64,000 bases of DNA from positions 124,001 to 188,000 of the forward strand of contig JAICWO010000003.1 in assembly GCA_025934775.1 (NCBI GenBank). Direction: 5' to 3'. The translations under genes and the position numbers were made by a program. How positions within the stretch are numbered: position 1 is the stretch's first letter; every line of letters starts with the position of its first letter. Below the pieces are notes generated by a model that saw nothing but the letters and a program-made list of their open reading frames with translations, was not told the origin of the DNA and searched no databases. This DNA comes from Gemmatimonadaceae bacterium (GTDB lineage: Bacteria; Gemmatimonadota; Gemmatimonadetes; Gemmatimonadales; Gemmatimonadaceae). This document shows, piece by piece, positions 1-9,540 of the stretch.

Positions 1-143
1 TGCCCGAAGAGGAGCGTGAGCTCCTGCGTGTGCTCCAGGTCCACGTAGGGACTGTGCGCGGGCGGGTAGCCCACCTGCGCTCCCGCCGGCGCCGCGCCCG
101 CGAGGGCGAGGGCGATCAGTGCGGGCGTGACGAAGTGCCTCAC
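1..143 (-). CDS. Secreted protein, 3' end beyond the left edge
   Basis: The first 47 residues of a leftward gene are present; the C-terminus lies outside the window. The GTG start at 143-141 has a good AGGAG ribosome site about 7 nt upstream and overlaps the gpmI stop codon by 4 bp (GTGA), so the two genes are probably translationally coupled. The N-terminus has a short basic start, a hydrophobic ALIALALAGAAPAG core and an AGAQ-type signal peptidase cleavage site, so the product is exported. The mature start (VGYPPAHSPYVDLEH) resembles exported barrel-like proteins of GC-rich diderms, but too little is visible to assign a family. Confidence 0.6.
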   Translation of the reverse strand, partial: MRHFVTPALIALALAGAAPAGAQVGYPPAHSPYVDLEHTQELTLLFG

Positions 144-1687
144 GCGCGTTCTCCTGTGTGTCTCAGGTCTACACCCGTCATCTCGGCGGGCTGCTCGAGT
201 CCGAGCATCGTCAACAGCGTGGGGCCGACGTCGCACAGCGCGCCGCCGGATCGAAGCGCGCGTCTGCCGTCCGGATCCACGACGACGAGCGGCACGGGGT
301 TGGTGGTGTGCGCGGTGTGCGGGCCACCCGTCTCGGGATCGATCATCATCTCGCAGTTGCCATGATCGGCTGTGATCAGCAGCCGCGCGCCGGCGCGATC
401 CGCTGACTTCATCACGCGCGCGAGACACTGGTCCACCGTCTCCACCGCGGTGATCACCGCGGGCATCGATCCGGTGTGGCCGACCATGTCTGCATTCGCA
501 TAGTTGCAGAGAATGAACTCGTGCTCCCGCTTCTCGATCGCGTCACAGAGCACGTCGGTGATTCCGGGTGCGCTCATCTCGGGCGCGAGATCGTACGTGG
601 CGACCTTCTGGCTCGGCACGAGCAAGCGGTCCTCGCACGGGAATGGCGTCTCCACACCGCCATTGAAGAAATACGTCACGTGCGCGTACTTCTCGGTCTC
701 GGCGGTCCGAAGCTGGTGCATGCCAGCATTGGACACCACTTCGCCCACGATGTTCGCCATGGACTGCGGCGGGAACGCCACCGGCACGTCGAAGGTGCGG
801 TCGTACGTGGTCATCGTGACCACGGTGAGCTTGGGCGGCTTCCCGCGATCGAAGCCGTCGAAGTCCGGCTGCGTGAGCGCGCGGACGATCTGGCGCATCC
901 GGTCCGCGCGGAAGTTGAAGCAGATCACCGCGTCGCCGTCGCGTATCGGCGCGACCGGCTCGCCGTCGTTCACGATGACCGTTGGCGTGATGAATTCATC
1001 GGTCTCGCCACGGTTGTACGCGGCCTGAATCACCTCGAGCGGATGGGTGCCTTCCGGCCCGACGCCTTGTACCGCGGCGCGATACCACTTCTCGGTGCGA
1101 TCCCACCGCTTGTCGCGGTCCATCCCGAAGTACCGCCCGCCGAGACTTCCGACGACGGCGCGCCCCTTCGCGCGCTCGAGCAGCTCGCGCATGTAGCCGA
1201 GTCCGGAGCGCGGCATCGTGTCGCGGCCGTCGGTCATCACGTGGATTGCGAGCTTCGGAACGCCGCGCTCGGCGCAGAGATCGATCAACGCGAACAGGTG
1301 CTTGTCGATCGCATGCACCCCGCCGTTGCCGAGGAGTCCGATCAGGTGCACCGTGCCATCGCTCGCGAGCGCAGCCTGGCACGCGTGCTCGAATACCGGA
1401 TTCTCGAAGAACGATCGATCGTCGATCGCTTCGCTGATGCGCACGAGATCCTGCATCACCACGCGACCGGCGCCGAGGTTCAGGTGTCCGACCTCGCTAT
1501 TGCCCATCTGTCCTTCCGGAAGCCCTACCGCGAGACCCGACGCCTGCAGCAGCGTGCGAGGATAGCCGCCCCACAACGCGTCCCATGTCGGTGTTTGCGC
1601 GAGCGCGATTGCGTTTCCCTCGCGCTCCGGCCGATACCCCCAGCCGTCGAGCACTACGAGCACAACAGGACGCTTGGTCACGTGCAA
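140..1687 (-). CDS. gpmI: 2,3-bisphosphoglycerate-independent phosphoglycerate mutase
   Basis: Interconverts 3- and 2-phosphoglycerate in cytosolic glycolysis and gluconeogenesis, using a phosphoserine intermediate and two Mn ions. At 515 aa it has the usual length. The N-terminal VVLVVLDGWGYR carries the first metal-binding Asp, GQMGNSEVGHLNLGAGR near residue 62 contains the nucleophilic Ser, and ITADHGNCEMM plus GPHTAHTTNPVP near the C-terminus carry the other metal ligands. The start is TTG at 1687 or GTG at 1681; neither has a convincing ribosome site. The stop overlaps the GTG of the secreted protein to its left, so the two form an operon. Confidence 0.95.
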   Translation of the reverse strand: MHVTKRPVVLVVLDGWGYRPEREGNAIALAQTPTWDALWGGYPRTLLQASGLAVGLPEGQMGNSEVGHLNLGAGRVVMQDLVRISEAIDDRSFFENPVFEHACQAALASDGTVHLIGLLGNGGVHAIDKHLFALIDLCAERGVPKLAIHVMTDGRDTMPRSGLGYMRELLERAKGRAVVGSLGGRYFGMDRDKRWDRTEKWYRAAVQGVGPEGTHPLEVIQAAYNRGETDEFITPTVIVNDGEPVAPIRDGDAVICFNFRADRMRQIVRALTQPDFDGFDRGKPPKLTVVTMTTYDRTFDVPVAFPPQSMANIVGEVVSNAGMHQLRTAETEKYAHVTYFFNGGVETPFPCEDRLLVPSQKVATYDLAPEMSAPGITDVLCDAIEKREHEFILCNYANADMVGHTGSMPAVITAVETVDQCLARVMKSADRAGARLLITADHGNCEMMIDPETGGPHTAHTTNPVPLVVVDPDGRRALRSGGALCDVGPTLLTMLGLEQPAEMTGVDLRHTGERA

Positions 1688-1875
1688 ATCTGGATTGATG
1701 ACGGATTGTGATGAGCGGGGCGAAATCTACATGGCTGATGCGGCGTGCGAGAACCGGACTCAGCGCGCGTGATGGAAATTTCGCGTGGCGAATTCGGTTC
1801 CCGATTCGTCTACCCAGCACTATCATCAGGCACATCCGTGCTCCACTCGGAGCCGGCCTCCCAGTCAGTTCTCGA

Positions 1876-2919
1876 ATGCGGTCTTTCCTCCACCGTCTCC
1901 GCGCAGCCACGCGCAACGACGCGGCGCGGCTCGGCACCCTCGGACTGTTCGGCATCGCCGCGCTCGGCGCCATCCAGTTCGCGCCGAGAATGCGAACGGC
2001 GCCGGCGCCGTTCAGCGCGAATGCCACGCGCGAGATGCGCGCGGATGCGTCGCTCAACGCGTTCGGCGCGAGCAACGAGCTGCGGGTACGCTTCGCGCTG
2101 CCCGGGGCTGCCGTAGAGTTCCCGATCGAGATTTCCGGCGACGATCCGACCGCGCTCAGCTATCAGTGGGTGACCACGAGCGACTCGACGGTGACCACAC
2201 CGTTGCTCGCCGTCCATGGATCGTCGTTCGTCGCGCCCGACAAGGCCGGCTTCTACCGTCTGGCGATCGTGCACGGCGCCGACCGGCAGGTGATTGGCGA
2301 GCCGACGCTCGCGGTGATGGTGCCGTTCGCGCGAAAGACCGGCGCGGTGCTCAACGGCTATCGCATCGGACATTACTTGGCCGAGCGATTCGGCCACCAC
2401 GATCACCCGGTGGGCTTTCTCGAGGTGCGACGCGCCGACGTGAACCTCAAGGTGAGCGCGCATCTCAAGCTCGGCGACTTCCTCACCCACGACAATCAGG
2501 CCGACGTCTGGCCGAAGTACGTCGCGCTCAATCCGCGCTTGCTCGACAAGATCGAGCTCGTGCTGGCGAAGATCGGCGCGCGCGCGCGCTTCTCGACGAC
2601 CTCGGGCGACGACGGCGCGTCGGATGTGGCATTTGACGTGCACAGCGGTTTCCGGACGCCGGCGCACAACAGCGGCGTGTGGCGCGCCGCGCGCGACAGC
2701 CGGCACCAGTACGGCGACGCCGCGGATCTGGCGATCGATGCGGATGGCGACGGCCGCGTGACGTTGAATGATGAAATTCTCGTAGCGCGCGCGGTGGATC
2801 AGGTCGAGGACGAGCACCCGGATCTGGTGGGAGGTCTTGGGCTCTACACGAGTAGGCACTACCGTACGCCCTACGTACACATCGACACGCGAGGCACGCG
2901 CTCGCGCTGGAAGGGCTGA
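1876..2919 (+). CDS. Exported M15-family peptidase with an EF-hand-like loop
   Basis: Predicted zinc peptidase of the M15/DUF882 type, which cuts peptidoglycan cross-links or D-amino-acid peptides. ATG 1876 is preferred because the hydrophobic anchor (residues ~15-32, ending AALGAIQFAP) follows directly; upstream in-frame codons give an atypical sequence. The catalytic domain is C-terminal: HSGFRTP at ~256, HQYGDAAD (H277, D284; the HxxGxAxD zinc motif) and VHIDTRG (H335, D337). Between the two zinc motifs lies D288-A-D-G-D-G-R-V-T-L-N-D299, which matches a canonical EF-hand Ca loop. The N-terminal half resembles an immunoglobulin-like domain. The gene lies in a rightward group with the next two genes. 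Confidence 0.8.
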   Translation: MRSFLHRLRAATRNDAARLGTLGLFGIAALGAIQFAPRMRTAPAPFSANATREMRADASLNAFGASNELRVRFALPGAAVEFPIEISGDDPTALSYQWVTTSDSTVTTPLLAVHGSSFVAPDKAGFYRLAIVHGADRQVIGEPTLAVMVPFARKTGAVLNGYRIGHYLAERFGHHDHPVGFLEVRRADVNLKVSAHLKLGDFLTHDNQADVWPKYVALNPRLLDKIELVLAKIGARARFSTTSGDDGASDVAFDVHSGFRTPAHNSGVWRAARDSRHQYGDAADLAIDADGDGRVTLNDEILVARAVDQVEDEHPDLVGGLGLYTSRHYRTPYVHIDTRGTRSRWKG

Positions 2920-2937
2920 CCTCGCACGGAGAGCACC

Positions 2938-3357
2938 ATGAACGAGCACCTGCGCGACCGCATTCTCAGAAAACTGGAGACATTGCCGGATGAGCGTGGG
3001 TACCAAGTGCTCGACTTCGTGGAGTTTCTCGAGTCGCGGTACGCCGAACGGCAGGCGCCCGGCGCCAATGCGTTCACGCGCTTTACCGAAGCGATCGAGG
3101 ACAAGCTGCGCGCCGGCAAGGTCTCGGCGAGCGCGATCGCCGAGACGGTTGGATTCATGAATCGTGCGGCCGGCGTGCTCAACAGCGCGCTCGAGAGCGG
3201 CAAGAGCATGGCGAATGAGATCGTGAGCACCGCGCGCAACGCGACGGGTGGCGCGACGAGCCAGCCCGCTCCGCCGCAGAAGACGTCAAGCCAGGACTCC
3301 GCTTCGTCACCGGCGCACGAGGTGCAGGATCCTGGCGGTCCGGGAGAAAAGCTCTGA
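2938..3357 (+). CDS. Small protein with a DUF2281-like N-terminus
   Basis: 139 aa with a GGAGAG ribosome site before ATG 2938. Residues ~5-40 (ILRKLETLPDERGYQVLDFV) resemble the DUF2281 segment found in some antitoxin-like proteins, but no toxin gene is adjacent. The middle is amphipathic helix and the C-terminus is a Ser/Pro/Gln-rich disordered tail. The stop TGA overlaps the ATG of the DUF1232 gene (TGATG), so the two are co-translated. Function unknown; a scaffold or regulatory partner of the membrane protein that follows is possible. Confidence 0.7.
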   Translation: MNEHLRDRILRKLETLPDERGYQVLDFVEFLESRYAERQAPGANAFTRFTEAIEDKLRAGKVSASAIAETVGFMNRAAGVLNSALESGKSMANEIVSTARNATGGATSQPAPPQKTSSQDSASSPAHEVQDPGGPGEKL

Positions 3358-3812
3358 TGGCTACTCGTACGCACGCCGCCGGCGCCCGCCGCGCGCGAAC
3401 GATCGACGACAGTCCGGCGCGCGGGAAGCCGCGCACCGGAGCACGGCGCACGGTGCTCTACTACATCCGCCAACTCCCAAGCCATCTGCGGCTGCTCGGC
3501 GGGCTGATCACCGATCGGCGCGTCTCGGTCGTGGACAAGCTGCTGGTCGCGGGCGCGATCGCCTACATCGTGACGCCAATCGATCTCATTCCCGATTTCA
3601 TTCCGTTCTTCGGGGAGATCGACGACCTGTACATCCTGGTGCTCGCACTGCAACGGCTCATCTCGAACGCCGGTCGCGTGGTGTTGCTCGATCACTGGGC
3701 GGGAGATCCGGCCGATCTGGCCGACATCAACCTGCGCGGCGCGCTGACGGCGGCGGCGTTCTTTCTGCCGAAGCGGATTCGGCGGAGACTGCGGGTGATC
3801 GGGAAGGCCTGA
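3357..3812 (+). CDS. DUF1232 (YkvA-type) membrane protein
   Basis: 151 aa. A basic N-terminus is followed by a hydrophobic core around VDKLLVAGAIAYIVTPIDLI and PDFIPFFGEIDDLYILVLAL, the hallmark of DUF1232/YkvA proteins. These are small, probably membrane-associated proteins of unknown function that often travel with envelope genes. The start overlaps the preceding stop by one base. The gene ends just before the long inverted-repeat element at 3819. Confidence 0.85.
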   Translation: MATRTHAAGARRARTIDDSPARGKPRTGARRTVLYYIRQLPSHLRLLGGLITDRRVSVVDKLLVAGAIAYIVTPIDLIPDFIPFFGEIDDLYILVLALQRLISNAGRVVLLDHWAGDPADLADINLRGALTAAAFFLPKRIRRRLRVIGKA

Positions 3813-3818
3813 GCCTCG

Positions 3819-5725
<1,907 letters not shown>

Positions 5726-5756
5726 TCGCGCGTTCGCGCGTTCCTTGAAGGCGATC

Positions 5757-5791
5757 GAAGCCGGCGGACCGAGCGCGGTCTCGCCGGCTTC
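5757..5791 (+). terminator. Stem-loop after guaB
   Basis: GAAGCCGGCG (5757-5766) pairs with CGCCGGCTTC (5782-5791), extended inward by GACC/GGTC with one bulged base. This GC-rich hairpin lies about 30 nt after the guaB stop. The downstream stretch is only modestly T-rich, so termination efficiency is uncertain. Confidence 0.65.
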
Positions 5792-5866
5792 TCGTTGTTC
5801 GGCTTTGCCATTTTCAATAAGCCTATATGCTATGTAATAGCACATTCCGCCGGTGCTTGAGTCATA

Positions 5867-5990
5867 TATGCATCATTAAACGGATTGACAGAGTCCCGTG
5901 GGATGGCTTATAATATGATGCATAAAAGCTATATTCACGCCAATAACAGCGTTTAAAGTTGCATTTATGCCAATTTACGCCGTGGCATAA
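5867..5990 (+). promoter_or_regulatory. hipBA promoter with bracketing inverted-repeat operators
   Basis: An AT-rich island in a GC-rich genome. It carries a perfect sigma70 promoter, TTGACA (5885-5890), 18-bp spacer, TATAAT (5909-5914). TATGCATCAT (5867-5876) upstream of the -35 and its exact inverse ATGATGCATA (5915-5924) just after the -10 bracket the promoter. A second inverted pair, TTATGCC (5965-5971) and GGCATAA (5984-5990), lies in the leader. HipB antitoxins repress their own promoters by binding such spaced palindromes, so these are the likely autoregulatory sites. Confidence 0.75.
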
Positions 5991-6001
5991 GCCGAGAGAT
6001 C

Positions 6002-6340
6002 ATGCGGATTCAACCCACGGCCACGACCGACGAAGTGCTCGCCGAGCTCGGCGATCGGCTGCGCGGCTACCGGCTCCAGCAGAACAGAACCCTCGAGGAC
6101 GTTGCCGCTGAAGCGGGTGTCCACCTCAGTACCGCGCAACGGGCCGAGCGCGGCGCCAATCCGACGCTCGAGACCATCGTGCGCCTCCTGCGCGCACTCG
6201 GGCGATTGGATGCGCTCGATGCGTTCCTGCCGCCGCCGCTCGTCTCGCCCATACAGCTGGCGAGGCTCGGCGGTCGCGAGCCGCAGCGTGCCGGAACGCC
6301 GCGTCGCAAGCGTTCGCGCAAGGCCGACAGCGATGAGTGA
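6002..6340 (+). CDS. hipB: HipB-type XRE antitoxin/repressor
   Basis: 112 aa with a GAGAG ribosome site before the ATG. An XRE helix-turn-helix spans ~12-68 (LGDRLRGYRLQQNRTLEDVA, then STAQRAERGANPTLETIVRLL), followed by a basic tail. It sits immediately 5' of hipA and overlaps it by 8 bp, the standard antitoxin-first layout. By family precedent it binds the operators upstream and neutralises the kinase toxin. The coding region is GC-rich like its neighbours; only the control region is AT-rich. Confidence 0.85.
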   Translation: MRIQPTATTDEVLAELGDRLRGYRLQQNRTLEDVAAEAGVHLSTAQRAERGANPTLETIVRLLRALGRLDALDAFLPPPLVSPIQLARLGGREPQRAGTPRRKRSRKADSDE

Positions 6341-7652
6341 TCCGATCCGCCGCGCGCCGCGTCGCCCGCGATCATCGGAGTACACGATCGCTCGCCTGCG
6401 GCTCTGGGACGATGAGGTCGGTGCGGTCGTCGAGAATCGCCAAGGACAGATCACCTTCGAGTACGCGGAGGCGTTCAGGCGCTCCGGTCTCGAGATCTCG
6501 CCGATCCATCTTCCGCTGTCGCGTGCGGGACCGATCGAATTTCCCGAGTTGCAGCGCGTCGCCTCGTTCGCCGGCCTGCCTGGAGCGCTCGCGGATTGTC
6601 TTCCGGACGCGTTCGGCAATGCGGTCATCGCGCGGTTCTTCGAACGGCGCGGAACGCCCGGCGCGGCGCTGAGCCCCGTCCAAAAACTGCTCTACATCGG
6701 CAGGCGCGCGATGGGAGCGCTGGAATTCAGCCCGCCGATCGACGGAACGAACAGCGCCGCCGAGGACGCGCTCAAGATCGCGCAGTTGGTGCGCGAAGCG
6801 CGGCGCGTGATCGAGGGCGATACCTCGGTCGCCGTTCCGGAGATGATGCAGGTGGGCGCCTCGGCCGGCGGCGCGCGCGCCAAGGCGCTGATCTTGTGGA
6901 ACCAGGCCGCCGGCCGCGTGCGCTCGGCGTTCGCGCCGCGCGGAGCGGGAGACGAACACTGGTTGATCAAGTTCGACGGCGTGAGCGGCGGAGCAGGCGG
7001 TCACGTCATGGTGAAGGACTTTCGGCCCGGGCCGTTTGGGCGCATCGAGTACGCATACTCGCAAATGGCGCGTGCCGCGGGACTCGACGTGTCGGATACG
7101 TACGTGCTGCGCGAACGCGATTTCGCGCACTTCATGACCAAGCGTTTCGACCGCGAGGCGGACACGCGCGTGCACATGCACAGTCTTGGCGGACTGCAGC
7201 ACGCCGACTATAACGTGCGCCAGGTGCTCTCCTACGAAGATTATTTTCGCACCATTCGCCGGCTCGGCATGGGACAGCCCGCGGTCGATCAGGCGTTCCG
7301 CCGCATGGTCTTCAACATCGCGGCGAGAAATCAGGACGATCACGTGAAGAATCTTGCGTTCCTCATGGGCCGCGATGGCGCGTGGCGGCTCGCACCGGCG
7401 TTCGACGTGACGTGGGCGTACGGCGGGAATTGGTCGCGAACGCATCAGATGACCGCGCGCGGCAAGGACGACGATTTCACGCGAGACGATCTGCTGGCCG
7501 TTGGGCGGGCGTTCGACGTTGCGAAGGACGGTGCGGCGATTTTGGAGGAGGTCGAATCCGCGCTCGGGTTATGGGAGCCAGAGGCGAAAGAAGTGGATCT
7601 CACACGGAATTGGATCACGACCGTTCGCTCGAGCTTCCGGCACTTCGCCTGA
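6333..7652 (+). CDS. hipA: HipA-family serine/threonine kinase toxin
   Basis: 439 aa, the usual HipA length; ATG 6333 overlaps the end of hipB. An N-terminal couple_hipA domain (~18-115) precedes a HipA_C kinase domain. VGASAGGARAKAL (S177, K184) matches the Gly-rich autophosphorylation loop, LIKFDG holds the ATP-binding Lys (K213), and NQDDHVKN (D335, N340) is the catalytic loop. APAFDV (D358) is the metal-binding Asp. All key kinase residues are present, so the toxin should be active. Known HipA proteins phosphorylate aminoacyl-tRNA synthetases such as GltX and cause growth arrest and persistence; the target here is unknown. Confidence 0.9.
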   Translation: MSDPIRRAPRRPRSSEYTIARLRLWDDEVGAVVENRQGQITFEYAEAFRRSGLEISPIHLPLSRAGPIEFPELQRVASFAGLPGALADCLPDAFGNAVIARFFERRGTPGAALSPVQKLLYIGRRAMGALEFSPPIDGTNSAAEDALKIAQLVREARRVIEGDTSVAVPEMMQVGASAGGARAKALILWNQAAGRVRSAFAPRGAGDEHWLIKFDGVSGGAGGHVMVKDFRPGPFGRIEYAYSQMARAAGLDVSDTYVLRERDFAHFMTKRFDREADTRVHMHSLGGLQHADYNVRQVLSYEDYFRTIRRLGMGQPAVDQAFRRMVFNIAARNQDDHVKNLAFLMGRDGAWRLAPAFDVTWAYGGNWSRTHQMTARGKDDDFTRDDLLAVGRAFDVAKDGAAILEEVESALGLWEPEAKEVDLTRNWITTVRSSFRHFA

Positions 7653-7680
7653 TGCGGCCTGATGCCGGTTGATACCGGGA

Positions 7681-7813
7681 CGCGTGTCACTGTCCGGACG
7701 GATCTCTGACACGCGACTTCCTTGACATCGCTCCTGGCGGGGTCCAACTTGCCCCCGCCAAGTGTATACAGTAGGACCGACGCCGCCGCTCGCGTGTCGC
7801 GAGGCGGCGTCGG
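7681..7813 (+). promoter_or_regulatory. Three consecutive stem-loops in the permease leader
   Basis: The hipA-permease gap holds three perfect hairpins. CGCGTGTCA/TGACACGCG (7681-7689, 7707-7715) may be the hipA terminator. TGGCGGGG/CCCCGCCA (7735-7742, 7753-7760) and CCGACGCCGCC/GGCGGCGTCGG (7777-7787, 7803-7813) follow. A TTGACA hexamer lies at 7722-7727 without a good -10 at the right distance. The last two could form a structured 5' leader; no known riboswitch consensus was recognised. Confidence 0.5.
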
Positions 7814-7893
7814 CGTGCCGAGGCATGATCATCCCGCCACTCGCCGGCGCACTGGCGGCGCCGTCTTACGTCCGACCCCAGGAGAATCCTGCT

Positions 7894-9450
7894 ATGGGTT
7901 TGTGGTCCAAGAAGAGCATCACGCTGCTGCAAGCGGAAGCGGCGGCCGAAGGCCAGGAGGTCACGCTCCGACGTGCCCTCGGCGCGCTGAACCTCACGAT
8001 GCTCGGCATCGGCGCGATCATCGGCGCCGGCATCTTCGTGCTCACTGGCACCGCCGCCGCGCAGACCGCTGGTCCCGCGATCGTGCTCTCGTTCGTGCTC
8101 GCCGGCCTGGGATGCTTGTTCGCCGGCCTGTGCTACTCGGAAATGGCGTCGATGATTCCGATCGCCGGCAGCGCGTACACGTACGGGTACGCGACGCTCG
8201 GTGAATTCATCGCCTGGATCATCGGCTGGGACTTGATCCTCGAGTACCTGTTCGGCGCCGCGACGGTGGCGGTGGGCTGGTCGGGCTACTTCGTGGCGTT
8301 CATGAAGGAGATCGGCGTCAACATGCCGACCGCGTGGACGCAGGCGCCGCTCGGCGTGATCGGCACGCACACGCTGGTGCGCAACATCATGTGCGTGGAC
8401 GCGCACGGCGTGGCCACCGCGGCCGCCAACGGCGTCTGCGCCGCGGGCATGACGGCGACGCCCGGCATCATCAACCTGCCGGCGATCATCCTCGTCGGCT
8501 TGATGTCGACGCTCCTCGTCATCGGCATTCGCGAATCAGCGAACTTCAATAACGTCATCGTCTTCATCAAGGTCGCCATCGTCATCCTGGTGATCGGCTT
8601 CGGGTTCATGTACGTGAACCAGGCGAACTGGCATCCATTCATTCCGCCCAACACGACCGGCGAGTTCGGCCACTACGGATGGAGCGGCATCGTCCGAGGG
8701 GCAGGGGTGGTGTTCTTCGCGTACATCGGATTCGACGCGGTCTCCACGGCCGCGCAGGAAGCCAAGAATCCACAGCGCGACATGCCGATCGGCATTCTGT
8801 CGTCGCTCGCCATCTGTACGGTGCTCTACATCTTGATGGCGCTCGTGATGACGGGCCTGACGAGCTACAAGAACCTCAACGTGCCGAACCCGGTCTTCGT
8901 GGCGATCGACGCCGCGGGTCCCGCGCTTCGCTGGCTGTCGTTCTTCATCAACATCGGCGCGATGCTCGGTCTCGCGTCCGTGGTGCTCGTGATGCTCATG
9001 GGGCAGCCCCGCATCTTCTTCTCGATGAGCCGCGACGGTCTGCTTCCGGCGTCGTTCGGCAAGGTGCACCCGCGCTTCCAGACGCCGTACGTCACGACGA
9101 TCGTCACCGGCGTCGTTGCCGCGCTCGTCGCCGGCTTCTTCCCGATCGACCTGCTCGGTGCACTCGTGTCGATCGGCACGCTGCTGGCGTTCGTGATCGT
9201 GTGCGCCGGCGTGATGGCGCTTCGCTACACGCGCCCGAACATTCCCCGCCCATTCCGGACGCCGCTCGTTCCGCTCGTGCCGATCCTCGGCATTCTCATC
9301 TGCGGCTACATGATGGTCGGGTTGCCGTCGGATACGTGGATTCGGCTCGTCGTTTGGATGGCCATTGGCCTCATCATCTACTTCACGTACGGCAAGCGGA
9401 ATTCGCGCATCGGCGGCGAGAACGCCGTCGCGCCCGCGGCCGGCGACTGA
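7894..9450 (+). CDS. APC-superfamily amino acid permease
   Basis: 518 aa, about 12 transmembrane segments. LGIGAIIGAGIFVLTGTAA near residue 40 is the TM1 signature of APC/CAT transporters, followed by AGPAIVLSFVLAGL and GSAYTYGYATLGEFIAWIIG, so cationic or branched amino acid uptake is likely. ATG 7894 is supported by GGAG nine bases upstream and by homology beginning with the LRRALGALNLTMLG stretch. An upstream in-frame extension would run through the leader hairpins and is rejected. It is transcribed alone and ends at a strong terminator. Substrate not assignable from sequence. Confidence 0.9.
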   Translation: MGLWSKKSITLLQAEAAAEGQEVTLRRALGALNLTMLGIGAIIGAGIFVLTGTAAAQTAGPAIVLSFVLAGLGCLFAGLCYSEMASMIPIAGSAYTYGYATLGEFIAWIIGWDLILEYLFGAATVAVGWSGYFVAFMKEIGVNMPTAWTQAPLGVIGTHTLVRNIMCVDAHGVATAAANGVCAAGMTATPGIINLPAIILVGLMSTLLVIGIRESANFNNVIVFIKVAIVILVIGFGFMYVNQANWHPFIPPNTTGEFGHYGWSGIVRGAGVVFFAYIGFDAVSTAAQEAKNPQRDMPIGILSSLAICTVLYILMALVMTGLTSYKNLNVPNPVFVAIDAAGPALRWLSFFINIGAMLGLASVVLVMLMGQPRIFFSMSRDGLLPASFGKVHPRFQTPYVTTIVTGVVAALVAGFFPIDLLGALVSIGTLLAFVIVCAGVMALRYTRPNIPRPFRTPLVPLVPILGILICGYMMVGLPSDTWIRLVVWMAIGLIIYFTYGKRNSRIGGENAVAPAAGD

Positions 9451-9473
9451 TCACAGCCGTCGTTAGCTTTCCA

Positions 9474-9508
9474 CCGGCGTCCGAGGCATCGGACGCCGGT
9501 TTTTTTTT
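9474..9508 (+). terminator. Strong rho-independent terminator of the permease gene
   Basis: CCGGCGTCCGA (9474-9484) pairs perfectly with TCGGACGCCGG (9489-9499) across a GGCA loop and is followed by nine Ts. It lies 24 bp after the permease stop. Confidence 0.95.
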
Positions 9509-9540
9509 CTCTCGACGCTCGAGTCTCCACTCTTCGCCCT

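Noticed and set aside
476-1711. A 411-codon open frame opposite gpmI
   Set aside because: Shadow of gpmI with His/Arg-rich composition.
2938-3357. Antitoxin of a toxin-antitoxin pair
   Set aside because: The DUF2281-like segment is suggestive, but the coupled neighbour is a DUF1232 membrane protein, not a toxin.
6102-6332. Upstream start for hipA
   Set aside because: It would run through hipB in another frame; ATG 6333 overlapping hipB is the normal arrangement and starts the conserved domain.
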